64,000 nt of DNA. It comes from Pseudogracilibacillus sp037892545. GTDB taxonomy: Bacteria > Bacillota > Bacilli > Bacillales > Amphibacillaceae. Position 1 is the first letter of the stretch, and every line of letters starts with the position of its first letter. This document shows positions 35,084 through 42,936 of this stretch, piece by piece. Where the stretch lies: the NCBI RefSeq assembly GCF_037892545.1, contig NZ_JBBKBG010000003.1:1-64000 (forward strand), written 5' to 3'. The notes below the pieces were generated by a model. That model ran no database searches and had not been told where the DNA came from. It saw only the letters and a list, made by a program, of their open reading frames with translations. The position numbers were made by a program, and so were the translations under genes.

Positions 35084-35700
35084 GATGTTGGATTGCCTTT
35101 CTTATCATCTTCCTGTTTTTCTAAATAACTTTTACGTGTTTGTTCATATCGAAACATTTCAATATCAATCGGGGATGGTTCTTTTCGTTTATTCGGAAAA
35201 AATGATTCATTTAAAAATAACATCATTCCAACACCAATCCCTATTGCATATGGAATTTGAATCATATAAGGATGTTTCACTTTTTCCCCTGTTAATAAGT
35301 AATGAATTTTTGTATGTACTTCTTGCATGTTCACATCAAAATGAAAATTCATGATTGTCATTACTGCACCGACAAATAATGTTATCCAAATACCAGTAAG
35401 GAGAAAAATAGACGGGCGTTTCGGATGTTTTTCTTGTTCAATTAATACTTCCGTCGGACCAATAAATTGAATGAATAATGACCGGTCATAATCCATTATT
35501 TTTTCCACTAATTGAAAACTATCGAGAATAAATGTTGTGATATGTTTAGAGGGAAAGGAAATAGGGATGGTCATTTGTTTTAATGGTGCAATTTTTTCTT
35601 CATTTCCTATAAATGATGCGATCTGTTGAAAGGAAACATTTTCTTTCGCTTCAGGAATTGTTATTTTTTTTCGTAAACGAATATAAATAATTTCTTGCAT
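35080..35700 (-). CDS. spoVAA: Stage V sporulation protein AA
   Basis: From the ATG at 35700 (site GGAAGAGG) the 206-residue protein equals the B. subtilis SpoVAA length. It has a soluble N-terminal half and two membrane helices separated by the conserved NFHFDVNMQEVH segment and the LTGE block, followed by PSPIDIEMFRYEQ. It is the first gene of the spoVA operon and has a strong SigG-type promoter match upstream. Confidence 0.94.
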   Translation of the reverse strand: MQEIIYIRLRKKITIPEAKENVSFQQIASFIGNEEKIAPLKQMTIPISFPSKHITTFILDSFQLVEKIMDYDRSLFIQFIGPTEVLIEQEKHPKRPSIFLLTGIWITLFVGAVMTIMNFHFDVNMQEVHTKIHYLLTGEKVKHPYMIQIPYAIGIGVGMMLFLNESFFPNKRKEPSPIDIEMFRYEQTRKSYLEKQEDDKKGNPTS

Positions 35701-35730
35701 ATACCTCTTCCTTCGAAATGATAATACGCA

Positions 35731-35759
35731 TAGTATGAACAACTAACCTAATTCTATGC
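35731..35759 (-). promoter_or_regulatory. SigG promoter of the spoVA operon
   Basis: The minus strand reads GCATA, 17 bases, then CATACTA, a full match to the SigG pattern gHATR-N17/18-CATnHTA, with the -10 about 30 bases before spoVAA. Forespore SigG control of spoVA is established. Confidence 0.7.
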
Positions 35760-36093
35760 AAAAAAGAAAAAACTCGGAATTAAAAATGAAAGATAGAATG
35801 AAATACGACGAATAAGTTGTTTACGCTTTAGACATGTAGCACACGTAATTTAGAAGTGTCACACTGTTTACGTATCTTTATCACACGTACAGTGTTTTAA
35901 CGAACATCTGATGTTATTGCTTTAAATTTTAGACTTCTCACAGTCACCCCATCATATATCGTCTTTTATACAAAAATGATGTTAGATTACACCTTCACTG
36001 CTCGTCCTAATCGTGTTTTCATGTATAAATTCGTTCCTATAACGATTCATTCGTATTTCATTCCACCGCTTCGTGTTATTCCGAGTGGAGGAT
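35760..36093. other. Gene-free spacer between sigF and the spoVA operon
   Basis: I see no coding sequence. There is an imperfect stem (CACTGTTTACGT at 35862-35873 with ACGTACAGTG at 35885-35894) without a T tract, and a weak stem (TCCAC / GTGGA) near 36060-36095 just past sigF. No clear terminator of sigF is evident. Confidence 0.45.
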
Positions 36094-36855
36094 TTATTTT
36101 TGTTCTGTCATATCTTTTTTCATATCTTGTAATATTTTTTTCTCTAATCTTGACACTTGTACTTGTGATACATTTAGTCGCTTAGCAACACTAGATTGTG
36201 TCCAATCTTTAAAATATCGTAAATAAATGATTAACTTTTCCCGTTTATTTAATTTTTCCATCGCATATTGTAATGCTATTTTGTCTATTTCTCCTCCTGC
36301 TTCATCTGCAATTTGATCCATTAAATAAATCGGATCCCCCCCACCATCATAAACGGTTTCATAAATTGATTTTGGATTTTTCGTCGCTTCTTCAGCCTGC
36401 GCAACTTCTTCTTTCGTTATATTTAAGGCTTCCGCAACTTCTGATACAGTCGGTGCTCTCTTTAATTGTTTCGTTAACATTTCCTTTTCTTTGCGAATTT
36501 TATTAGCCATTTCTTTCAATGAGCGACTAACCTTAATCACGCCATCATCCCGAATAAAACGTTGAATTTCTCCGATAATCATCGGAACAGCATACGTAGA
36601 AAACCGCACGTCATATGATAAATCAAACTTATCAATCGCTTTTATAAGACCAATACAGCCTATTTGAAATAAATCATCTAATTCATATTGCCTGTGAGCA
36701 AATCGTTGAACGACAGACCAGACAAGTCTCGTATTTTTCTCTACTAATATGTCTCGAGCAGTCATATCCCCTGTTTGACTTTTTTGTAATAAATGTCGTA
36801 CTTCCTCATTCGTTAAACGGTTGTTTTTATATTCTTGCAAATCCGTATGCGTCAT
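36094..36855 (-). CDS. sigF: RNA polymerase sigma-F factor
   Basis: SigF is the first forespore sigma factor. The 253-residue protein contains region 2 (QRFAHRQYELDDLFQIGCIGLIKAIDKFD with FSTYAVPMIIGEIQRFIRDDG), region 3 (VSRSLKEMANKIRKEKE) and region 4 (LIIYLRYFKDWTQSSVAKRLNVSQVQVSRLEKK). It is the last gene of the spoIIA operon; AAGGTG precedes the ATG. Confidence 0.97.
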   Translation of the reverse strand: MTHTDLQEYKNNRLTNEEVRHLLQKSQTGDMTARDILVEKNTRLVWSVVQRFAHRQYELDDLFQIGCIGLIKAIDKFDLSYDVRFSTYAVPMIIGEIQRFIRDDGVIKVSRSLKEMANKIRKEKEMLTKQLKRAPTVSEVAEALNITKEEVAQAEEATKNPKSIYETVYDGGGDPIYLMDQIADEAGGEIDKIALQYAMEKLNKREKLIIYLRYFKDWTQSSVAKRLNVSQVQVSRLEKKILQDMKKDMTEQK

Positions 36856-36864
36856 GTTATCACC

Positions 36865-37302
36865 TTATTGAAAAACAGTCGTTTTCACTAGTTGTTTTTT
36901 CAATATAACGGTTGTTCCTTTGCCTATCTCTGATTCTACTTGGATACCGTCCATAAATGTTTCCATTATGGTAAAACCCATTCCAGATCTATCTAAATGT
37001 TCTTTCGAAGTAAAAAGAGGTTCCATCGCAATCTCTACATTATCAATGCCAATTCCTTCATCGATGATTTTAATCGTTATTTCATCATTTTCTAATAAAC
37101 AATCAATGACAATCCATTCATCAGAACGATTCTCGTATCCATGGATAATAGCATTTGTCACGGCTTCAGATATAACGGTTTTAATTTCTGTCACTTCATC
37201 TAAAGTCGGATCAATTTGTGCAACGAATGCCCCAACAGTTGCCCTTGCAAAAGACTCATTTTCACTTTTACTTAAAAAAGTAATTTGCATTTGATTTTTC
37301 AT
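36865..37302 (-). CDS. spoIIAB: Anti-sigma F factor and kinase SpoIIAB
   Basis: SpoIIAB binds SigF and phosphorylates SpoIIAA. From the ATG at 37302 (MKNQMQITF) the 145-residue protein has the GHKL boxes EAVTNAIIHGYEN, IDEGIGI and RSGMGFTIME. A second ATG directly upstream overlaps the spoIIAA stop and is an alternative. GGGGGG is the ribosome site. Confidence 0.96.
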   Translation of the reverse strand: MKNQMQITFLSKSENESFARATVGAFVAQIDPTLDEVTEIKTVISEAVTNAIIHGYENRSDEWIVIDCLLENDEITIKIIDEGIGIDNVEIAMEPLFTSKEHLDRSGMGFTIMETFMDGIQVESEIGKGTTVILKKQLVKTTVFQ

Positions 37303-37652
37303 CATACTCCCCCCAAACATAATAATGCTGTTTCTTCTGACACTTCTTTACGAATAATCTTAAATATTCCTGCCATCGTTAATAATCTCTCTACACTTGG
37401 ATGAACAGCACAAATGACAATCTCCCCATTTTTGGCTTCAATTTCCTTATACCTTCCTAAAATAATCCCGATTCCCGAACTATCCATAAATGTGAGATGT
37501 TCCAAATTTAATACAATATGTTGAATATCCTCCTTTTCTATTGCTTCTTGCCATCTACGTTTCAATTCCTTTGTGGCGTGATGGTCTAATTCTCCATCTA
37601 AACGAATAATTAATACATCATCCATTTGAACAAAATAACTTTGTAATGCCAT
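37302..37652 (-). CDS. spoIIAA: Anti-anti-sigma factor SpoIIAA
   Basis: This STAS-domain protein frees SigF from SpoIIAB when unphosphorylated. The 116-residue protein has the phosphoacceptor Ser58 in FMDSSGIGIILGRY. AGAGGAGG precedes the ATG. It is the first gene of the spoIIA-sigF operon, expected to be SigH- and Spo0A-controlled. Confidence 0.97.
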   Translation of the reverse strand: MALQSYFVQMDDVLIIRLDGELDHHATKELKRRWQEAIEKEDIQHIVLNLEHLTFMDSSGIGIILGRYKEIEAKNGEIVICAVHPSVERLLTMAGIFKIIRKEVSEETALLCLGGV

Positions 37653-37678
37653 ATTAACCCTCCTCTTTAACTATATCC

Positions 37679-37706
37679 TTTCTTCATCCGTGTACTAGTA
37701 TCCTTG
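37679..37706 (-). promoter_or_regulatory. Weak SigH-type promoter of spoIIA
   Basis: On the minus strand CAAGGATAC and GAAGAAAGG have spacing compatible with the SigH pattern RnAGGAwWW-N11/12-RnnGAATww, with mismatches in both elements, notably GAAA for GAAT. SigH control of spoIIA is known in B. subtilis; this site is uncertain. Confidence 0.3.
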
Positions 37707-37737
37707 TTTTAGACAAAACTAGTGGATTCACGACAAA

Positions 37738-37776
37738 AAAACCTATCCACATATATAATATATATAGATAGGTTTT
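37738..37776 (-). terminator. Terminator after pdp
   Basis: A 10-bp stem AAAACCTATC / GATAGGTTTT with an AT-repeat loop is followed on the minus strand by TTTTTTTG. It separates the nucleoside genes from the spoIIA promoter. Confidence 0.88.
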
Positions 37777-37801
37777 CCAATAAGGATCATTTTTATACAA
37801 A

Positions 37802-39106
37802 TTATGAGGAAATAATATCAAAAATTAATGGCACTTTCTTTGGTTTCTCATTAGAAATAATGATATTTTCACTTACTTTTTCTTTTACATTCGCTATATT
37901 TTCCGTATTTGCATACAATGTACAGAGTACGTCCCCTTTTCTGACATGTTCCCCAACTTTTTTATGCAATTGTACTCCAACAGCTAAATCAATCTTTGAA
38001 TCTTTCGTTTCTCGACCTGCACCTAACATCATCGCCGCAGCTCCAATTTCGTTGGCAACAATATGAGACACATATCCAGCTTCATTTGCTAATATATCAA
38101 ACGTATATGGTGCTATTGGTAGGTTTTGCACATTATCCACGATGGATCCATCTCCGCCTTGTGCTTCAATAAAGGTTTTAAACATCTCGATTGCTTTTCC
38201 ATTTGTTAATTGATCTTTTAATTGCTGTTTTGCTACTTCTTTCGTCATACTACTGTTCGCTAACACGACCATTTCCGCACCAAGTTCTAAGGACAATTCT
38301 GTTAAATCTTTTGGTCCTGCTCCTCGTAAAGTATCTATTGCTTCTCGAATTTCAATAGCGTTTCCAATCGCATTTCCTAATGGTTCTTCCATACTTGAAA
38401 TGACGGCTGTCGTTTTTCTACCAACTTCATTTCCGATCTGTACCATTGTTTTAGCAAGTTTTCGTGCATCATCTAAATTTTTCATAAATGCACCTGTCCC
38501 AACTTTTACATCTAACACAATTGCATTCGCCCCAGAGGCAATTTTTTTACTCATAATGGAACTTGCAATAAGTGGAATCGAACTTACTGTCGCAGTTACA
38601 TCGCGCAAACTATATAATAATTTATCGGCAGGAGCTAATTGAGTCGATTGTCCGATGACAGCAACTTTATTTTTATTCACTAATTCAATAAATTGCTCAT
38701 TCGTTATTTCCACATGAAATCCTTTAATAGCTTCTAATTTATCAATCGTTCCACCCGTATGACCTAATCCACGACCACTCATTTTTGCAACTGGAACACC
38801 TAAAGATGCAACAAGTGGAGCTAATACCAATGTCGTTGTATCGCCAACACCACCTGTAGAATGTTTATCGACTTTCACACCATCAATCCCACTTAAATCT
38901 ATCTCTTCTCCCGAATGTACTATTGCCATTGTAAGTGCTGCACTTTCTTCAATTGTCATCCCTTGAAAATAAATTGCCATTAACAATGCACTAACTTGAT
39001 AATCTGGTATATGATTTGCAACATATTGTTCAATGACAAAGTTAATTTCTTCAGTCGTTAACACATGTCCATCACGCTTTTTTTCAATAATGTCATACAT
39101 TCGCAA
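37802..39106 (-). CDS. pdp: Pyrimidine-nucleoside phosphorylase
   Basis: Pdp splits uridine and thymidine with phosphate into base and sugar phosphate. The 434-residue protein starts at a TTG (MRMYDII) as in B. subtilis Pdp and contains KVDKHSTGGVGDTTT, the family signature SGRGLGHTGGTIDKLEAI and DVKVGTGAFMK. It is 16 bases after deoB, whose product handles the sugar phosphate. Confidence 0.97.
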   Translation of the reverse strand: MRMYDIIEKKRDGHVLTTEEINFVIEQYVANHIPDYQVSALLMAIYFQGMTIEESAALTMAIVHSGEEIDLSGIDGVKVDKHSTGGVGDTTTLVLAPLVASLGVPVAKMSGRGLGHTGGTIDKLEAIKGFHVEITNEQFIELVNKNKVAVIGQSTQLAPADKLLYSLRDVTATVSSIPLIASSIMSKKIASGANAIVLDVKVGTGAFMKNLDDARKLAKTMVQIGNEVGRKTTAVISSMEEPLGNAIGNAIEIREAIDTLRGAGPKDLTELSLELGAEMVVLANSSMTKEVAKQQLKDQLTNGKAIEMFKTFIEAQGGDGSIVDNVQNLPIAPYTFDILANEAGYVSHIVANEIGAAAMMLGAGRETKDSKIDLAVGVQLHKKVGEHVRKGDVLCTLYANTENIANVKEKVSENIIISNEKPKKVPLIFDIISS

Positions 39107-39122
39107 TGTATCTCACCTTCTC

Positions 39123-40301
39123 TTATTTCAATTCGTTTAAAAAACTTTTTCCATATGCTGGAGCTTCTACTGCAAAATTTTCTGCAATGGTTGCTGCGAC
39201 ATCAGAAAACGTATCACGGATTGGTAGTGCCTTCCCTATGTCTATTTGGTTATGATACATCAAAATGGGTACATATTCTCTCGTATGGTCTGTCCCATGA
39301 TGTGTCGGATCATTGCCGTGATCCGCAGTTAAAATAAGCAAGTCATCATCTTTTAATAAAGGTAAAACTTCTTTTAACTGTTGATCAAATGTTTCCAATG
39401 CTTGAGCATAGCCTTCAGGATTTCTTCTATGACCATATTGTGCATCGAAATCTACTAAATTTAAAAAACATAAACCGTGAAAATCCTCTTTTATAGATTC
39501 CACTAATTTTACCATTCCATCATCATTATCAACCGTACGAATTGCTTTTGTAATCCCTTCTCCGTCGAAAATGTCGGCAATTTTTCCCAATGAAATGACA
39601 TCAAGGCCATTCTCTTTTAAACTATCTAATACTGTTTTACCAAAAGGTTTCAGAGCATAATCATGACGATTAGAAGTTCTCGTGAAGTTCCCAACTTCTC
39701 CCACAAATGGGCGCGCAATGACACGACCTACTAAATATTCTTCTTTTAATGTTAATTCCCGACAAATTTCACAAATTTTATATAATTCTTCTAATGGAAC
39801 AACAGATTCATGTGCGGCAATTTGTAAAACAGAATCAGCCGATGTATACACAATGATTGCCCCTGTCTCTATATGTTCCGGACCTAATTCATCGATAATT
39901 GCTGTTCCAGATGCTGGTTTATTTCCGATCACTTTTCTTCCTGTTCGTGCTTCAATTTCTTCAATCAGTGAAGCAGGGAACCCTTTAGGGAACGTTTGAA
40001 ACGGTTGATCAATACGTAAACCCGCTATTTCCCAATGTCCTGTCATCGTATCTTTACCTGCGGAAGCCTCTTCCATTTTTGTATAATATGCTTTTGGGGA
40101 CGAAACTGCTGCTACTCCGTCTATTGGTGCAATATTTCCTAATCCTAAAGCTTGTAAATTAGGTACATGCAATCCATCCATATGTTTGGCAATATTTCCT
40201 AACGTATTAGCACCTACATCATTATATTTATCCGCATCAGGTGCTTCTCCTATACCTACTGAATCTAATACGACTAAAAATACTCTTTTAAATTTGTTCA
40301 T
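39123..40301 (-). CDS. deoB: Phosphopentomutase
   Basis: DeoB interconverts ribose and deoxyribose 1- and 5-phosphates, feeding the sugar from Pdp into metabolism. The 392-residue alkaline-phosphatase-fold enzyme has the N-terminal metal site VVLDSVGIGEAPDA, the phosphoacceptor threonine in SAGKDTMTGHWE and the C-terminal metal site TADHGNDPTHHGTDHTREYVP. It lies between xerD and pdp. Confidence 0.97.
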   Translation of the reverse strand: MNKFKRVFLVVLDSVGIGEAPDADKYNDVGANTLGNIAKHMDGLHVPNLQALGLGNIAPIDGVAAVSSPKAYYTKMEEASAGKDTMTGHWEIAGLRIDQPFQTFPKGFPASLIEEIEARTGRKVIGNKPASGTAIIDELGPEHIETGAIIVYTSADSVLQIAAHESVVPLEELYKICEICRELTLKEEYLVGRVIARPFVGEVGNFTRTSNRHDYALKPFGKTVLDSLKENGLDVISLGKIADIFDGEGITKAIRTVDNDDGMVKLVESIKEDFHGLCFLNLVDFDAQYGHRRNPEGYAQALETFDQQLKEVLPLLKDDDLLILTADHGNDPTHHGTDHTREYVPILMYHNQIDIGKALPIRDTFSDVAATIAENFAVEAPAYGKSFLNELK

Positions 40302-40320
40302 TTTCTATCTTTCCTTTCCT

Positions 40321-41214
40321 TTATGCTCGAGGGTGAAATTGCTCGTACATATCTTTTAATCTCGTTTTAGAAATATGTGTATAAATTTGTGTCGTTGAAA
40401 TGTCCGCATGACCGAGCATTTCCTGAACGGAACGTAAATCTGCACCATTCTCAAGTAAATGAGTCGCAAAGGAATGGCGTAACATATGTGGGGTAATTTC
40501 TTTCGTTAACCCTACCTCTTTCGCAACATTTTTTATTATTTTCCAAAACCCTTGCCTTGATAATGAACGACCATGATGATTGACGAATAGCATCACTTCT
40601 CGCTCATTCTTTTTGGTCAGTATCGGACGAGAAAATTCAACATATTGTTCTAACGCCTCTTTAGCCATATCACCTAATGGAATAATTCTCTCCTTATTTC
40701 CTTTTCCGATACAACGGACAAATCCCATCTCAAGATGAACATCTCTTACATGTAAATTTACTAATTCTGATACACGTAATCCTGTTGCGTACATCAACTC
40801 TAGCATCGCTTTATTACGTATTTGTAAAGGTGTATCTTGCTCTAGTTGTAATAGTTGGTCTACTTCTTCCATTGATAAAACAGTCGGAAGTAAACGATCT
40901 TTTTTTGGTGTTGAAATATGTAAACTTTCATCCGTCTTCACGACTTGTTCCCGTATTAGGAATTGATGCAAAGCTCTAATCGCTGAAATCATCCGTGCAA
41001 TTGTCGCGGCTGATTTCCCATCCTCACGTAAGGAACTAAGAAATAACATCATATCATTTCTTGAAACATTATTCCATGCTGTTCGGTTACATGTATCTGT
41101 TAAAAATTGTTCATAATGTTGGAGATCTCTTCGATACGACTGAATCGTATTATCAGCTAATCCTCTTTCAATTCGAATATAGTGAAAAAAGTCTTCTATT
41201 TCGTTTCGTAACAT
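40321..41214 (-). CDS. xerD: Tyrosine recombinase XerD
   Basis: XerD (RipX) with XerC resolves chromosome dimers at dif. The 297-residue protein has an N-terminal SAM-like core-binding domain and the catalytic set Arg in YATGLRVSELV, Lys in GKGNKERIIPL, HMLRHSFATHLL, and the nucleophile tyrosine in LGHADISTTQIYTH. It lies between yqzK-fur and deoB as in B. subtilis. Confidence 0.96.
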   Translation of the reverse strand: MLRNEIEDFFHYIRIERGLADNTIQSYRRDLQHYEQFLTDTCNRTAWNNVSRNDMMLFLSSLREDGKSAATIARMISAIRALHQFLIREQVVKTDESLHISTPKKDRLLPTVLSMEEVDQLLQLEQDTPLQIRNKAMLELMYATGLRVSELVNLHVRDVHLEMGFVRCIGKGNKERIIPLGDMAKEALEQYVEFSRPILTKKNEREVMLFVNHHGRSLSRQGFWKIIKNVAKEVGLTKEITPHMLRHSFATHLLENGADLRSVQEMLGHADISTTQIYTHISKTRLKDMYEQFHPRA

Positions 41215-41231
41215 TTCCCATTCTCCTATGA

Positions 41232-41414
41232 CTAAAATAATCGTATCGTCCGTACTTTTTCATGCCATGTTTTCAACCATTTTACATGTTCAAATGGATC
41301 ATCAACATATGATTCATATTGCTGATGAAATGACTGGATAGCAAAATAAAATAAAATTGTACAACTAATAAAAACGATTACTGCTTGTAAAAATGATCGA
41401 ATCCATTTCCACAT
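41232..41414 (-). CDS. yqzK: YqzK-like small membrane protein (DUF4227 type)
   Basis: The product has one N-terminal membrane helix (about residues 6-27) and a charged, aromatic tail. I choose the ATG at 41414 (60 residues, AAAGGG site); an ATG at 41435 is possible. It occupies the yqzK slot between fur and xerD; function unknown. Confidence 0.65.
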   Translation of the reverse strand: MWKWIRSFLQAVIVFISCTILFYFAIQSFHQQYESYVDDPFEHVKWLKTWHEKVRTIRLF

Positions 41415-41595
41415 CTTATCGTACCCTTTCTTCATGATTCATTTATACAATCATTACAGTTTATTTAGTTGCAAAACAAATTAATCATTATGCATACATA
41501 GTATATAGATAATTTCACTTTATTAAAAAGGTGTACAATATTCTTTGTTTATATACCTCTATTTTACACTATTATAAAGATTTATGAACAAAAAA

Positions 41596-41625
41596 AAGTA
41601 AAAGCAAATTAATTTGCTTTTACTT
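41596..41625 (-). terminator. Terminator containing the fur stop codon
   Basis: A 13-bp stem AAGTAAAAGCAAA / TTTGCTTTTACTT encloses the fur stop codon in the loop and is followed on the minus strand by a run of nine T residues. Confidence 0.9.
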
Positions 41626-42064
41626 CTTTATTTTGACAAACTTTACAAATGCCATGGAATGTTAATCGGTGATCTTTTACTTGAAATTCCCATTGACTTT
41701 CGACAATTTTTTCTACATCATGTAACAAATCTTCCATAATTTCTTCTACGGAACCACATTCCATACAAACTAAATGATGATGGAAATGTTCTGCTCCCTC
41801 TTTACGTAAATCATATCGAGAGACACCATCACCAAAGTTAATTTTGTCAACAATTTTTAATTCAGATAATAATTCTAATGTACGATATACAGTAGCTAAA
41901 CCAATATCTGGTGCTTTTTCCTTCACAAGCAAAAATACTTCCTCTGCACTTAAATGATCTTCTTCTCTCTCTAATAAGACCAATAATGTAGCCTCTCGCT
42001 GCGGAGTAAGCTTATACCCTTGTGAATGTAGTTGTTTTTTTATTCGTTCTATTCGTTGTTTCAT
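41609..42064 (-). CDS. fur: Ferric uptake regulator Fur
   Basis: Fur is the iron-sensing repressor of the Fur/PerR/Zur family. The 151-residue protein has a winged helix (LTPQREATLLVLL, GLATVYRTLELL), the histidine-rich regulatory site HFHHHLVCMECGSVEE and the structural zinc pair CKVCQ near the end. Within the paralogues I choose Fur because of its place next to yqzK-xerD and spoIIM; PerR or Zur are excluded only by context. AGGGGT precedes the ATG. Confidence 0.93.
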   Translation of the reverse strand: MKQRIERIKKQLHSQGYKLTPQREATLLVLLEREEDHLSAEEVFLLVKEKAPDIGLATVYRTLELLSELKIVDKINFGDGVSRYDLRKEGAEHFHHHLVCMECGSVEEIMEDLLHDVEKIVESQWEFQVKDHRLTFHGICKVCQNKEVKAN

Positions 42065-42091
42065 GGATTTACCCCTCCATCTGTCACTTTC

Positions 42092-42120
42092 ATTATAGGC
42101 ACACGAGAAACAACTGTCAA
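42092..42120 (-). promoter_or_regulatory. SigA promoter of fur
   Basis: The minus strand has TTGACA, 17 bases, TATAAT, a full consensus promoter, with the -10 about 28 bases before the fur start. Confidence 0.85.
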
Positions 42121-42121
42121 A

Positions 42122-42153
42122 AAATAATCATTATATAGTTAAAATAATTATAA
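42122..42153 (-). promoter_or_regulatory. Two Per-box-like operators upstream of the fur promoter
   Basis: TTAAAATAATTATAA (42139-42153) agrees with the Per box TTATAATNATTATAA at all but one position, and AAATAATCATTATAT (42122-42136) at 12 of 15; both lie just upstream of the -35. fur is a PerR target in B. subtilis. The region is AT-rich, so chance matches are possible. Confidence 0.4.
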
Positions 42154-42792
42154 AATAGTCATAAATATTTTTAAAAAATATTGAAATAGTTGATTCGAAA
42201 TAAACGTTTCTACTCCTGAACTTAAAAATGCTAAAGCGAAAAAGAAAAGAAATGCGGTAGCATACATACGCACTAACTGGATCGGAGACATTCTGTTGTT
42301 TTTTCCCCATAATTTCTTCCATAAAATAATCGCGAAATGTACACTAACTGTACTCGCTATTATATAGGTAGGCACTGTAATCATATTTTGTGGTGCAACC
42401 GACAATGTGGCAAGTCCTAAACCTTTCCACCCTAATTGATGAACGATAAATCCGACAGAAAATCCCACAATTAAGCCTTTCATAAATAAGAGTACCCATA
42501 TAATGGGTAATCCAATAATCGTCATACCTAAAATGAACAATATAAATAAATATTTCGCATGAAAAAAATAACTCCGTCGCAATAACTCCCAATGATTAAC
42601 TTCGTTATTTTCTTTTACTAATGTAAAATATTGTTGTAAATGGAAGAAGACATCTTCCTTTTGAACAAAACTCATACTGTTCACGATAATAGCGCCAAAA
42701 ACAATACCAGTTAAAAACAAAATTGACATAAACAATACAATCCACTTATTTTCCCGTATATAGTTGCGAAAGATAGTTTTCATATACCTCAT
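42148..42792 (-). CDS. spoIIM: Stage II sporulation protein M
   Basis: SpoIIM is the polytopic scaffold of the DMP machine that drives engulfment. I start at the ATG at 42792, preceded by GGAGG at 5 bases, giving 214 residues, the B. subtilis length; the upstream readings lack a site. Visible blocks are GIVFGAIIVNS, LPIIWVLLFMKGLIVGFSVGF and APQNMITVPTYII, with about five helices. Confidence 0.93.
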   Translation of the reverse strand: MRYMKTIFRNYIRENKWIVLFMSILFLTGIVFGAIIVNSMSFVQKEDVFFHLQQYFTLVKENNEVNHWELLRRSYFFHAKYLFILFILGMTIIGLPIIWVLLFMKGLIVGFSVGFIVHQLGWKGLGLATLSVAPQNMITVPTYIIASTVSVHFAIILWKKLWGKNNRMSPIQLVRMYATAFLFFFALAFLSSGVETFISNQLFQYFLKIFMTIL

Positions 42793-42936
42793 CATAGCCT
42801 CCATCTTTTTCATCGTATATAGAAACAATATGATGAGGTTGTCCAATTCATGCATCTAAAATGACAAACAAGTTTCTTGAAATATAAAGTTTTTCCTGGA
42901 ATGTTTTAATTTCTTTTCATTTATTTAATTGAATCA

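Noticed and set aside
35862..35894. Stem-loop as sigF terminator
   Set aside because: The stem is bulged, no T tract follows and it is 200 bases beyond the gene.
35976..36185. Plus-strand hydrophobic frame near the end of sigF
   Set aside because: It overlaps sigF antisense; hydrophobicity comes from the T-rich strand.
42148..42855. Longer spoIIM start at 42855
   Set aside because: The extra residues have no ribosome site and the ATG at 42792 gives the exact family length with GGAGG upstream.
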